DNA of 64,000 bases from Marinimicrobium locisalis. Lineage in GTDB: Bacteria > Pseudomonadota > Gammaproteobacteria > Pseudomonadales > Cellvibrionaceae. Below the pieces are notes generated by a model, which was not told the origin of the DNA, ran no database searches, and worked only from the letters and a program-made list of their open reading frames with translations. This document shows, piece after piece, positions 1 through 7,613 of the stretch. The stretch lies in contig NZ_JBDLLG010000004.1 of the NCBI RefSeq assembly GCF_039822625.1, forward strand, positions 62,001 through 126,000. Reading direction: 5' to 3'. A program made the position numbers and the translations under genes. Every line of letters starts with the position of its first letter. Position 1 is the first letter of the stretch.

Positions 1-223
1 TGTATTCTTCGGAGCCGTCGGGTTGGGTGGTGACGGTCAGTGCCGGGAGGCCGGGTATGGCGGGCAGGGATCCGCCGATGACCTCGTTCGGGTTTTGTTG
101 TTGGGGTTCTTCCGGCTCTTGCGGGCCTTCCTGCCCCATGACCGCCATGGCACCTAAGCCCAGCAATAGCATCAGCAGTAACCGGACGAGGCGTAGGGTC
201 ATTGTGTGGTGGCGTGGCATCAT
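1..223 (-). CDS. fliP: Flagellar export protein FliP, N-terminal part (cut by window edge)
   Basis: FliP is an inner-membrane subunit of the flagellar type III export gate. Only about 74 codons are visible; the conserved membrane core lies beyond base 1. The visible part starts MMPRHHTMTLRLVRLLL, has a hydrophobic signal-like stretch (LVRLLLMLLLGLGAMAVM), a Q/E/P-rich spacer, and the family-typical IPGLPALTVTTQPDG just before the missing core. The start ATG (221-223) overlaps the fliO stop codon in an ATGA arrangement, so translation is probably coupled. ATG codons at 218-220 and 200-202 are possible alternative starts. The identification rests on this N-terminus plus position after fliO, which is the usual order fliLMNOP. 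Confidence 0.87.
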   Translation of the reverse strand, partial: MMPRHHTMTLRLVRLLLMLLLGLGAMAVMGQEGPQEPEEPQQQNPNEVIGGSLPAIPGLPALTVTTQPDGSEEY

Positions 224-630
224 TGGGGTTTTCTGTCCGGCTCGGGCGCGTTATCAGGCTCAGAGGGTGTCGGCGCTGGCGTGGTGGAGCCAGGCTTTCT
301 GTTCATCAGGGCCGTAAGCCGCTTTTTGAATTCGGTGGAAGTACCGCCGCTGGGGTCGACCACCGGCTCGTCGAATACGTGCAGGGTGGTGATTTGGTGA
401 GCGGTTACGCCCAACAGGAGTTGCTGACCGCCAATCTCAACCACCATTAGTCGCTCGCGGGTGCCCAGGGGCATGCTGGCCACGACTTTCATGGACTGCT
501 GGTTGTGAAAATTGCCCTGGCCAAAACGCCGCAGTAGCCAGGCCAGGGCCAGGATCAAGCCGACAATCAGCAGCAGGCTGAAGGCCACATTGAGTAGCTG
601 CGTGGCCGCGCTTGCGCCTGTCTCGCCCAT
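220..630 (-). CDS. fliO: Flagellar biosynthesis protein FliO
   Basis: FliO helps assemble or stabilise the FliP-FliQ-FliR export gate in the inner membrane. The 136-residue product has one strong membrane segment at about residues 13-35 (VAFSLLLIVGLILALAWLL), then the conserved cytoplasmic part with VVASMPLGTRERLMVVEIGGQQLLLGVT, the FliO/YscJ-like signature. The C-terminal 30 residues are proline-rich and probably disordered. A GGGAG ribosome binding site lies about 8 bases before the ATG. It follows fliN by 31 bases and overlaps fliP by 4 bases, so it belongs to the fliLMNOP transcript. Confidence 0.93.
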   Translation of the reverse strand: MGETGASAATQLLNVAFSLLLIVGLILALAWLLRRFGQGNFHNQQSMKVVASMPLGTRERLMVVEIGGQQLLLGVTAHQITTLHVFDEPVVDPSGGTSTEFKKRLTALMNRKPGSTTPAPTPSEPDNAPEPDRKPQ

Positions 631-661
631 TAAAACGCTCCCATTTCAGAAAAGGCGCCTA

Positions 662-1156
662 TCAACGCAACTTTTTAATCCGCTCGGACGGACTGATGAC
701 GTCGGTCATGCGGATGCCGAATTTTTCGTTCACCACGACCACTTCACCATGAGCAATCAAGGTGCCGTTCACCAGCACGTCGAGCGGCTCGCCGGCCAGG
801 CGGTCCAGTTCGATCACGGAACCCTGGTTCAATTGCAGCAGGTTGCGAATGGAGATGGAGGTTCGCCCCACTTCCATGGCAATCGACACCGGGATATCCA
901 GAATGACGTCCAAGTCCGGATTGGTATTGGGCTCTTCGTCTTCGCTGAGTTCGTCCAGCGACACTGGGTCCACCCCTTGCTCGGGCTTGGCGGAGGCCTT
1001 GGGCTCGGGCTCTGGTTTAGATTCGGGTTTCGGCTCGGGCTTGGACTCGGCTTCCGGCTCGACCTCGTCATCCTGCTCCATCATTGCTGCTTCCCACTCG
1101 GCCGCCATGGCGTCCTGATCTTTGTCATCATCGTGGGTATCATTTTCGTTTGCCAC
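662..1156 (-). CDS. fliN: Flagellar motor switch protein FliN
   Basis: FliN forms the lower part of the C-ring, affects rotation switching and docks export substrates. The C-terminal SpoA domain (about residues 85-164) shows the family core VILDIPVSIAMEVGRTSISIR, followed by SVIELDRLAGEPLDVLVNG. I place the start at a GTG (1154-1156), preceded by GGGGG at good spacing and giving 164 residues (ANENDTHDDDKDQDAMAAEWE after the initiator); an upstream ATG at 1213 would lie deep inside fliM. The N-terminal region is acidic, and residues about 35-62 form an unusual Pro/Glu/Lys-rich repeat linker (PEPKPES-like). The start overlaps the fliM 3' end by 17 bases. Confidence 0.93.
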   Translation of the reverse strand: MANENDTHDDDKDQDAMAAEWEAAMMEQDDEVEPEAESKPEPKPESKPEPEPKASAKPEQGVDPVSLDELSEDEEPNTNPDLDVILDIPVSIAMEVGRTSISIRNLLQLNQGSVIELDRLAGEPLDVLVNGTLIAHGEVVVVNEKFGIRMTDVISPSERIKKLR

Positions 1157-2153
1157 TGGAGCCCCCTTCGTTTGCCGTGATGTTATAGGCCGTACTATGG
1201 TCAATGAGACCATTAATTTTCAACGCCAGATTGCCACGAATCTGGCCCAGGCGGGTGCGAAACATCGGAACGCCGTTGGCGGTCACGACGTGGTATTCCG
1301 GAAAGTCCACCGGAATCACATCCCCCTCTTTCAAATTGATGATATCCCGCAGCGTAATTTCTCGGCGGACGATGTCGCACTCAAGTTCGACTTGGGCGGC
1401 GAGCACATCCTCTCGCAGCGCCTTGACCCAGCGCTCGTCCTGCTCCTCGCTGTCGCTTTGCAGCCCCGAGTCCAGCACCTCGCGGATCGGTTCAATCATG
1501 GAGTATGGGACGGTGATGTGCATATCCCCGCCACCACCATCAAGTTCCACATGAAAAGTGCTGACCACGACCACCTCGCTCGGGCTAACGATGTTGGCCA
1601 GCGAGGGGTTAACTTCTGAGTTCATATACTCGAAGGTGATGGGCATCACCGCCTTCCAGGCCTCGCCCAAGTCTACAAACACCTGGTCGAGCACCATCTG
1701 TACCACGCGCAACTCGGTGGGGGTAAATTCCCGCCCTTCGATTTTGGCATGTCGGCCGTCGCCACCGAAAAAATTATCCACGAGCTTGAAGACCAGCCGC
1801 GCGTCCAAAATAATCAGGGCGTTGCCCCGCAGCGGCCGGAATTTCACCATGTTCAGGCTGGTGGGCACGTAAAGTGTATGAACGTACTCGCCAAACTTCT
1901 GAATCTGGATGCCACCCACAGACACGTCGGCGGTCCGGCGCAACATATTGAACATGCTGATGCGGGTGTACCGGGCAAAGCGTTCATTGATCATTTCCAG
2001 CGTGGGCATGCGCCCACGAACAATCCGGTCCTGGGTGGTTAGGTCATAGGCTTTGATCGAATCGACATCGAGCTCGTCATCGGTCTCAACGTCACCCTCG
2101 TCCACACCGTGGAGAAGCGCATCGATCTCGTCTTGTGAGAGTAAGTCTTGCAC
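1140..2153 (-). CDS. fliM: Flagellar motor switch protein FliM
   Basis: FliM is the middle C-ring protein that binds phosphorylated CheY and changes rotation direction. The N-terminus carries the CheY-binding peptide LSQDEIDALL (residues 5-14). The central CheC-like domain contains RMPTLEMINERFARYTR and GGDGRHAKIEGREFTPTE, and a SpoA domain ends the protein (VIPVDFPEYHVVTANGVPMF). Length 337 is normal. The start codon is GTG (2151-2153) with AAGGG about 7 bases upstream. It follows fliL by 33 bases and overlaps fliN. Confidence 0.96.
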   Translation of the reverse strand: MQDLLSQDEIDALLHGVDEGDVETDDELDVDSIKAYDLTTQDRIVRGRMPTLEMINERFARYTRISMFNMLRRTADVSVGGIQIQKFGEYVHTLYVPTSLNMVKFRPLRGNALIILDARLVFKLVDNFFGGDGRHAKIEGREFTPTELRVVQMVLDQVFVDLGEAWKAVMPITFEYMNSEVNPSLANIVSPSEVVVVSTFHVELDGGGGDMHITVPYSMIEPIREVLDSGLQSDSEEQDERWVKALREDVLAAQVELECDIVRREITLRDIINLKEGDVIPVDFPEYHVVTANGVPMFRTRLGQIRGNLALKINGLIDHSTAYNITANEGGSSGKRK

Positions 2154-2186
2154 GAGCGGACCCTTATGGTGTTACTGCCACTGGTA

Positions 2187-2735
2187 TTACTGCATCACGA
2201 AACTGGTAAACAGCACTTGCTCAACGCCCGGCTGCCCAATCTCTTCCTGCAAAATGTCCTGGATGGAGCGAAGCGCATCTTGTCGCAACAGCTCCCGCCC
2301 TTCGGGCGTTTGCAAATCTTCAAACTCCTGGCCGCTCAACAGCATGATCAAGTCATTGCGAATACGCGGCATATGTCGCTCCAGTACGTCGGCCACCTTG
2401 TTGTCCCGAAACATGAGGGTGATTTCAGTCTGTAAAAAACGTTGGCGCCCACGGACATTGTAGTTGACCACCAACTTTTCATTGAGTGGATAGTATATGG
2501 CCTCCTGGCTCGCGGGCTCGGGGGGCTCTTCTTCCACAGCCGCGGGCTCACCCTCGCTGGGTTCCGGGTCCTCGGGGCCCAAAAAGTGCAGCAGCCCCAT
2601 GGTGACCCCCACGGACAGCAACACCAGAAGCACCGCCAGACCAATCAGTTTGATCCGTTGATTGCGCTTCGCTTTGCGATCGACTTCCGCCTGTTCTTCT
2701 TCGGTCAGTTCCCGTTCTTCGTCTTCTTCGGCCAT
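2187..2735 (-). CDS. fliL: Flagellar basal body-associated protein FliL
   Basis: FliL surrounds the stator units in the inner membrane and supports motor torque. The 182-residue protein has a very acidic cytoplasmic N-terminus, one membrane helix at about residues 29-50 (LIGLAVLLVLLSVGVTMGLLHFL), a Pro/Glu-rich periplasmic linker, and a C-terminal FliL domain with LVVNYNVRGRQRFLQTEITLMF and a Gln-rich end (VLFTSFVMQ). It is the first gene of the fliLMNOP transcript; a sigma54 promoter lies just upstream, giving a leader of about 27 bases. Confidence 0.94.
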   Translation of the reverse strand: MAEEDEERELTEEEQAEVDRKAKRNQRIKLIGLAVLLVLLSVGVTMGLLHFLGPEDPEPSEGEPAAVEEEPPEPASQEAIYYPLNEKLVVNYNVRGRQRFLQTEITLMFRDNKVADVLERHMPRIRNDLIMLLSGQEFEDLQTPEGRELLRQDALRSIQDILQEEIGQPGVEQVLFTSFVMQ

Positions 2736-2770
2736 GCCAAAATTCCGTCGCTTTGGTGACTAATGGGGTT

Positions 2771-2789
2771 GGAGCAAGGGCCGTGCCAA
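2771..2789 (-). promoter_or_regulatory. Sigma54 promoter of fliL
   Basis: Minus-strand TTGGCACGGCCCTTGCTCC matches the sigma54 consensus TGGCAC-N5-TTGC fully. The -24 GG is at 2787-2786 and the -12 GC at 2775-2774, correctly 12 bases apart. The predicted transcription start is near 2762. A CCAAAGCGACGG element (2745-2756) lies just downstream, related to elements at other flagellar sigma54 promoters in this window. Confidence 0.88.
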
Positions 2790-2899
2790 GTAAGGCAGCA
2801 CCCTTTAGGATACTTTGGCACAGGGCGGGAAGCGGAGCAAGGAAAGTAAAGAGTGTTAGAGAGGTTGCCTGGAAACGAGCATTCCATTGGGTTGAAATT

Positions 2900-2927
2900 A
2901 AGAAGGAAAAGCCACCGCAGTGGCTCT
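2900..2927 (-). terminator. Intrinsic terminator after fliK
   Basis: On the minus strand, about 30 bases after the fliK stop, AGCCAC-TGCG-GTGGCT forms a 6-bp stem followed by TTTTCCTTCTT. It separates the fliK transcript from the sigma54-driven fliLMNOP operon. Confidence 0.7.
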
Positions 2928-2955
2928 TCGGAGGGTAAGAAAACAACGCGCTCAA

Positions 2956-4446
2956 TCAGGCGTAGTGGTCCACCAGGCGGTCACCGAGAATCCGCGGAGC
3001 CGACTGCACATCGCCATCGTCCTCCGCGCCGCCTTGGCGAGCACCGCCGCGCTGCCCGTCGCCCTCACCGGCCATGGACTCTCCACCGGACTGGTCCGAC
3101 ACATTCACGTCCACCAGGTCCAGCCCCTGTTCGGTGAACATCTCCCGCAGACGGGCGGCGCTCTGGTCCAGCGCTTCCCGAACCGCGGGCTGGGCGCTGG
3201 TAAAGGTCACGCTAATTTGGTCCTGATGGCTACTGACTCGAACTTGCACCGGCCCCAGATCGGGTGGATCCAACCGTAGTTCCGCGCTGGAAATTTTCTG
3301 GGAGGCCATCCACAAAACCCGCTGGCTCACGGCCTCTCCCCACTGCCCCTGCCCGACTGGCACTCGCACGTCGGATTGCACGGTAAACTGTCGGTCAGCC
3401 GGGGCCACCGGCTGAGCCCGGGCGCCATTTTCCAATTGCGCCAAGGCGCTGGCCGAGGTGCCGGAGGCACTCAGGTCCACGGGTTTGGCTTGTTCCCCCT
3501 GACCCCGGGCCAGGGACTGGAGTAGTAGCCCGAACTCTTCGCGGCTGCTGCGCATGCCGGTTTTGCCCGCCTCCAGCAATGCGGTCAAATCCAGTCCCTC
3601 CGTTTCGCTCGAGCCGCCGGGATTCAACAGCGTTGCGGCGCCCCCGGTTTGCTTGCCTGCACTGGGTTCGCCCCGGGCGATCGCGCTCAGTTGGGAGAGG
3701 TAAGCCGCGCCCCGCTTGCCGAGCACATCGCGGAGGTTTTGGGCGTCGGGAAACTGGGCGGCCAGCGCGGGCAAAGCGTCTAGGGGGATAGCCTCAAGCT
3801 GCTCGGCAATGGCATCCAGTGGGGCGCCATTTTCCAGGCTGCTCAACAGTTGCTGCAGTGCCTCTTCCAGTGCCGGGTCCAAGGCGCCGGCATCCACCTG
3901 CGCCTTGAGCTCCGCCAGCACGGTCTTGGCGTCCTCGGATAGTTGCGCCCATTCTTTATCCGACAAGCGTTCAAGCAGCGCTTCGGCCTCCTCCAGGGAG
4001 ATTTCCTCGGCCTGTTCTTTTTCCGACACTGGGCCGGAAGGCTCGTTGGTTGATTTAGAGTCCGTGCGCCCCCGGTCAGTCGTTCTGGTGTCGGCTCTGG
4101 AGCCCACGTGGTCGTCTTTCCGGGAGTGGTTGGCATCCGACCTCGCAGTAGATTCTCTTTGGGTTGAAGGCTCTCTTTGGGCTGAAGGCTCTGACCTCCC
4201 TGGAGGCTCTCTTCGCCCGGAAGGTTCTGGCCGGTTCGAGTGCCGATCGGCCTGGGCCGCGTTCAGTGCAGTGGCGTCGCGTTCGCGAGCGGCATCAGCA
4301 GCGCGCGACCGCTGGGCTTGAGCCGCCGCGGAGGGCTGTTCCAGTAGACGGCGAAAGCTGTCATCGTTGCCGCGGGACTGCGGCTTCCCCGGCTGAGCGC
4401 TCGGGCTCAGGGACAACAGGCTGGAAATGGACGATTGAGCAGGCAT
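2956..4446 (-). CDS. fliK: Flagellar hook-length control protein FliK
   Basis: FliK is a secreted ruler that measures hook length and switches export specificity through FlhB. The long, low-complexity N-terminal two thirds includes Arg/Ser/Glu-rich degenerate repeats (GRREPPGRSEPSAQREPSTQRES, in part). The C-terminal Flg_hook domain shows SSAELRLDPPDLGPVQVRVS and AVREALDQSAARLREMFTEQGLDLVDVNV, diagnostic for FliK. I choose the ATG at 4444-4446 (MPAQSSISSL), which has GGAG 9 bases upstream; an upstream in-frame ATG at 4476 has no good ribosome binding site. Product 496 residues. A sigma54 promoter and a large palindrome precede it. Confidence 0.92.
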   Translation of the reverse strand: MPAQSSISSLLSLSPSAQPGKPQSRGNDDSFRRLLEQPSAAAQAQRSRAADAARERDATALNAAQADRHSNRPEPSGRREPPGRSEPSAQREPSTQRESTARSDANHSRKDDHVGSRADTRTTDRGRTDSKSTNEPSGPVSEKEQAEEISLEEAEALLERLSDKEWAQLSEDAKTVLAELKAQVDAGALDPALEEALQQLLSSLENGAPLDAIAEQLEAIPLDALPALAAQFPDAQNLRDVLGKRGAAYLSQLSAIARGEPSAGKQTGGAATLLNPGGSSETEGLDLTALLEAGKTGMRSSREEFGLLLQSLARGQGEQAKPVDLSASGTSASALAQLENGARAQPVAPADRQFTVQSDVRVPVGQGQWGEAVSQRVLWMASQKISSAELRLDPPDLGPVQVRVSSHQDQISVTFTSAQPAVREALDQSAARLREMFTEQGLDLVDVNVSDQSGGESMAGEGDGQRGGARQGGAEDDGDVQSAPRILGDRLVDHYA

Positions 4447-4464
4447 GGGCAAGCACTCCGGCAA

Positions 4465-4492
4465 GGTTGGCGGCAACTTCTTGCCGCCAACC
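4465..4492. promoter_or_regulatory. Perfect 12-bp-arm palindrome in the fliK leader
   Basis: Arms GGTTGGCGGCAA and TTGCCGCCAACC are separated by CTTC. The element lies between the fliK sigma54 transcription start (about 4533) and the fliK start codon. There is no T-run on either side, so it is not an intrinsic terminator. The GCGGCAA core recurs at other flagellar sigma54 promoters here, so a binding site for the FleR/FleQ enhancer protein is my preferred reading. Confidence 0.6.
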
Positions 4493-4540
4493 GGTAAACA
4501 CAGTGGGAAAACCCCACGTTAACCAATGATTTACCGAAGC

Positions 4541-4560
4541 TTTTGCAAGGAAGGTGCCAA
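4541..4560 (-). promoter_or_regulatory. Sigma54 promoter of fliK
   Basis: Minus-strand TTGGCACCTTCCTTGCAAAA matches TGGCAC-N5-TTGC exactly; -24 GG at 4558-4557 and -12 GC at 4546-4545. Predicted start near 4533, leader about 87 bases. It lies between hptB and fliK, so fliK can be transcribed independently of the upstream genes. Confidence 0.88.
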
Positions 4561-4584
4561 CGCCCGAAAAAGCTCTGCAGCCGT

Positions 4585-4929
4585 TTACCCGGCAAAGCTT
4601 TTCAGGGTGCCCTTGAGCTTGGAAAACTCCTGCTGGATCTCCACAAGCTGCTGCTCCACGCCTTCCAGTTCACCGGCGCGACCGGCCGCTTCCATTTTTT
4701 CGCACAGGGAAGCCAGGCATTCGGCGCCAATATTGTTGCAGCTGCCTTTGAAGCTATGGGCCTGGCGGCGAACTGTATCACTATCGCGGGCCGCCAGCGC
4801 TTTTTGAATGTGGCGGATCCGCTCTTCCGAGTCGGTGAGGAAGGTGTTGATCAGTACGGGGAACTGATCGTCCATAACCTCCTGGAGGGTGGTGAGCACT
4901 TCGCGGTTCAAGTGGTTATTCGAACTCAT
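4585..4929 (-). CDS. hptB: Histidine phosphotransfer protein HptB
   Basis: A 114-residue single HPt domain. The phospho-accepting histidine is His58 in RRQAHSFKGSCNNIGA, the standard HPt motif. In Pseudomonas, HptB receives phosphate from hybrid kinases and passes it to HsbR, linking surface sensing to motility and biofilm formation. The next genes upstream on the same strand encode the HsbR and HsbA partners, so the assignment is supported by context. A hybrid kinase that could feed this route is encoded at 15.1-18.9 kb, but that kinase already has its own HPt domain. The gene ends just before the fliK sigma54 promoter. Confidence 0.9.
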   Translation of the reverse strand: MSSNNHLNREVLTTLQEVMDDQFPVLINTFLTDSEERIRHIQKALAARDSDTVRRQAHSFKGSCNNIGAECLASLCEKMEAAGRAGELEGVEQQLVEIQQEFSKLKGTLKSFAG

Positions 4930-4979
4930 AGTCGCGCGCCTCGTGTAAGCGGAGTTCCGCCTTTATTTAGCAGCCTTTG

Positions 4980-6692
4980 TCAGGCGTCACTGCTCCAGGA
5001 AAAAACGGCCTCGACTTCGTTGCCATCACCCAGGTAATGAACAGCATCGCACAGTTTTTCAACCAGCGCGAGCCCACGCCCACAGTAGGCATGGCTGTCA
5101 TTGCTGAGCGCAGGCGCCCGGGCTCCGCCGGCAAAGCCGGGGCCGCTGTCTTCCACTCGCAGCCGAAGAATACCGCCTTCATCCGTGGTGCTGTGCTGCA
5201 GGTGGATACGAATTAATCCCTCACTGATCGCCGACAGCCGCTGTTGCCTTAATTCATAGTACTGCGTAAAGCCTTCGGCGCTGGATTTCAGGTCAGAGTC
5301 CAGCTGCAATATGCCGTGTTCGAGAGCGTTGGAGTAGAGCTCGGCGAGTAGGGTATAGAGATCACCGCTGTGCTGACGCAAACCGGGCACCTCCACCAGA
5401 ATAGTGAGAAGCAACGGCATGGGGTCAAAATGACGAAAACTACCCGGGAGGACATCAAAGCTCATAGTCCATTCAGAGAGCGTAGAGCGGCTGCGTCGCT
5501 CGGCTTCTGCGGCCACCGCATTGACGTTTTCCGGCCGGTCCATCCGAAGTTCCACCAGGGATAGGTCGTCATCCCGGCGGCCTTCGCCGACAAAGGCCTG
5601 AACCCTCCCGAGAATTCGATCAAACAACGTGCTGTTATCCGCATCCTCCACAAACACGGCTTTTAACCGGTCCTCACCGAACATATCCCCGTCCGCATTG
5701 CGCGCCTCGTGGATACCGTCGGACCAGAGGTAAAGGCTATCACCCCAGGCGAGGTCGTAAAGCTGCATATCGTCCTTGAACCGCTGGTTGCTCAACACGC
5801 CCAAGGGCAAGTGGGTGGAGGTAATCGGCTCGGGTTCGCCGCCCGAAGCCCGGCGGATGTAGCCTGGAGGCAGCCCACCGTTCCAAACTCGAATTTGTTG
5901 GCGGCGGAAGTTGATATCCACCATGGTGGCACAGCAGAAAATTCCCACCGGAAGAATGGTTTTCAGTTTGTGGTTAATTTCCCGGAGAATGTCGCTTACG
6001 GCGAAGCCTTTGTTCACCATCCCATAGAAGGTGGAGGCCAGGGGGATCGCACCGACGGCCGCGGGCAGGCCGTGCCCGGTGAAGTCCCCCAGCAGTACCA
6101 TCATGCTGCCGGAGGGCCGCATGCCCGCAACCAGAATATCGCCGTTAAACATCGCCAGGGAGGAGAGGAAGTACTTGACGTTATTGGAGTCCAGGCAGCC
6201 GCTGTGGGCGATATTGTCGAACACTTGCTTCGCCACTGTCTGCTCCTGCAGCAGGTGCTCATGATGGCGGCTGATCTGGTCCCGCTGGTCCAGGATGGTG
6301 GAGTGCATGGCCCGCATGCGGTTGAACGACTTAATTTTGGCCTGGAGGATAACCCGGTTATAGGGCTTGGAGAGGAAGTCGTCGCCGCCAGCATCGAGAC
6401 ATTGCACCAATGACTCGGTATCGGTCAATGACGTCAGGAAGATGATCGGGACGAGGGATTCGCCAGCCAGCGCCTTGATCCGGCGAGCGGCGCCGAAACC
6501 ATCCAGGTTGGGCATAAGTGCATCGAGCAGCACCAGGTCCGGCTGCTCCTCCTCGAACACGGACACCGCCTCGCGACCGTCCCGCGCGCTGAGCACCCGG
6601 TGCCCATCCCGCGCCACGATCGTCTCCAGAATATGACGGTCGGTGTCCGAATCATCGGCGACCAGGATCGTTAACGGTGTGTCGTCGCTCAT
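4980..6692 (-). CDS. hsbR: Response regulator with PP2C phosphatase and anti-sigma kinase domains (HsbR)
   Basis: Three domains are visible. An N-terminal receiver (about 1-125) has acidic residues in VADDSDTD, phospho-site VLLDALMPNLDGF and KPYN. A SpoIIE/PP2C phosphatase (about 185-390) has GDFTGHG, SDGIHEA and RRDDDLSL as metal ligands. An RsbW-like HATPase (about 430-570) has ELYSNALEHG, VEDSGPGF and GRGLALVEKL. In Pseudomonas, HsbR switches between kinase and phosphatase on the antagonist HsbA under control of HptB. The ATG at 6690-6692 (MSDDTPLTILVADDS) has GAGG at good spacing; a GTG at 6716 would add eight residues. It lies between hsbA and hptB on the same strand. Confidence 0.91.
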   Translation of the reverse strand: MSDDTPLTILVADDSDTDRHILETIVARDGHRVLSARDGREAVSVFEEEQPDLVLLDALMPNLDGFGAARRIKALAGESLVPIIFLTSLTDTESLVQCLDAGGDDFLSKPYNRVILQAKIKSFNRMRAMHSTILDQRDQISRHHEHLLQEQTVAKQVFDNIAHSGCLDSNNVKYFLSSLAMFNGDILVAGMRPSGSMMVLLGDFTGHGLPAAVGAIPLASTFYGMVNKGFAVSDILREINHKLKTILPVGIFCCATMVDINFRRQQIRVWNGGLPPGYIRRASGGEPEPITSTHLPLGVLSNQRFKDDMQLYDLAWGDSLYLWSDGIHEARNADGDMFGEDRLKAVFVEDADNSTLFDRILGRVQAFVGEGRRDDDLSLVELRMDRPENVNAVAAEAERRSRSTLSEWTMSFDVLPGSFRHFDPMPLLLTILVEVPGLRQHSGDLYTLLAELYSNALEHGILQLDSDLKSSAEGFTQYYELRQQRLSAISEGLIRIHLQHSTTDEGGILRLRVEDSGPGFAGGARAPALSNDSHAYCGRGLALVEKLCDAVHYLGDGNEVEAVFSWSSDA

Positions 6693-6759
6693 ACGCAGCC
6701 TCTGCACTGTTGCCACTGGGAATCAGGGCGCAACATCCTTCTAACTCAGGGGCGAGGAG

Positions 6760-7065
6760 TCACCGGATATCAAACAACTGCTCAAAGTTGGAAATTGTCA
6801 GAATTTTCTTCACATCCGGGCTGCAGTTGCGGATCTCAATAGTGGCCTTGTCGCCACCAGCGTGGTCGCGCAGCAACAACAGCATACCCAGCGCGGAGCT
6901 GTCGAGATAGGAGGTTTCCTGCATATCGACCCGATAGCGCTCGGGCTTTTTCTCCAGGCCCTCGTAGGAGGCCCGGAAGTCCTGGTGAGAGCTGAAGTCG
7001 AAACGCCCCTGAATGTAGATGGTCAGGAGTGAGCCATCGGACGACAAAGTCGAAGTGATTGCCAT
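6760..7065 (-). CDS. hsbA: Anti-sigma factor antagonist HsbA (STAS domain)
   Basis: A 101-residue STAS protein. The phosphorylatable loop is TSYLDSSALGMLLLL, with serines 56 and 57; Ser56 corresponds to the phosphosite described for Pseudomonas HsbA. There the unphosphorylated form binds the anti-sigma factor FlgM and favours swimming, while the phosphorylated form activates a diguanylate cyclase. FlgM and that cyclase are not in this window. The gene lies between fliJ and hsbR, so the partner-switch module is expressed with the flagellar export genes. Confidence 0.9.
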   Translation of the reverse strand: MAITSTLSSDGSLLTIYIQGRFDFSSHQDFRASYEGLEKKPERYRVDMQETSYLDSSALGMLLLLRDHAGGDKATIEIRNCSPDVKKILTISNFEQLFDIR

Positions 7066-7151
7066 AGCAGTTTTACGTCCTTTTTCACGCGGTAATTCTG
7101 AGCCTGGACTTTCGTTCTGGGGTTAAGGATAGCTTATAAACCCGCCTGCCG

Positions 7152-7610
7152 TCATGATTTTCGAGAGCGGCCCGGGCGGGTCAACCTCTGGGCCGCCAGA
7201 TCGTCCACTTCGCGCTGTTGGCGCTGCTCAAAAGCGGCTTCTTCCTCCCGCTCCAGGCGGGAAATCATATCTTCCAGCGACCGACGGCGGTGGTACTTTT
7301 CCTCCCACTCCCGCCGGCAGTGCTCGCGGCTTTGCTGGACCATTGCCAGCTTTTGCTGTTGGCCATCCACGGCCTCGCCCAGACGCTGAAGAAAGCCACT
7401 ATAGCTCATTAAGGCCTCGGCGCTCACCCCGCTGCGCTGGCGAGCATAATCATTCATGTATTGCTGGCGGTACTCCTGCAACTGACCCAATTGGGCCTGC
7501 TCGTGCTTGAGCGCCTCCTGTTGTTCGCCCAATTTGGCAGCGGCGGCCTGCTCTTCTCGCTCCGCCACCTGTAAGACCACTCTCATCCGTTGGGAGCGAC
7601 GTTCCGCCAT
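7152..7610 (-). CDS. fliJ: Flagellar export chaperone-escort protein FliJ
   Basis: FliJ is a small coiled-coil protein that fits inside the FliI ATPase ring and connects it to FlhA. The 152-residue product is almost wholly charged helix rich in Glu, Gln and Arg (VAEREEQAAAAKLGEQQ, LEDMISRLEREEEAAFEQ), typical of the family in length and composition. Position directly after fliI (3-base gap) supports the call. Confidence 0.88.
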   Translation of the reverse strand: MAERRSQRMRVVLQVAEREEQAAAAKLGEQQEALKHEQAQLGQLQEYRQQYMNDYARQRSGVSAEALMSYSGFLQRLGEAVDGQQQKLAMVQQSREHCRREWEEKYHRRRSLEDMISRLEREEEAAFEQRQQREVDDLAAQRLTRPGRSRKS

Positions 7611-7613
7611 GGC

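Noticed and set aside
512..1180. Long plus-strand open frame opposite fliN
   Set aside because: Shadow of fliN; low-complexity composition mirrors the Pro/Glu-rich linker.
2814..2830. Plus-strand TTTGGCACAGGG as a sigma54 promoter
   Set aside because: No TTGC at the right distance and no plus-strand gene downstream.
4465..4492. fliK leader palindrome as a terminator
   Set aside because: No T-run on either strand and it lies between a perfect promoter and its gene.
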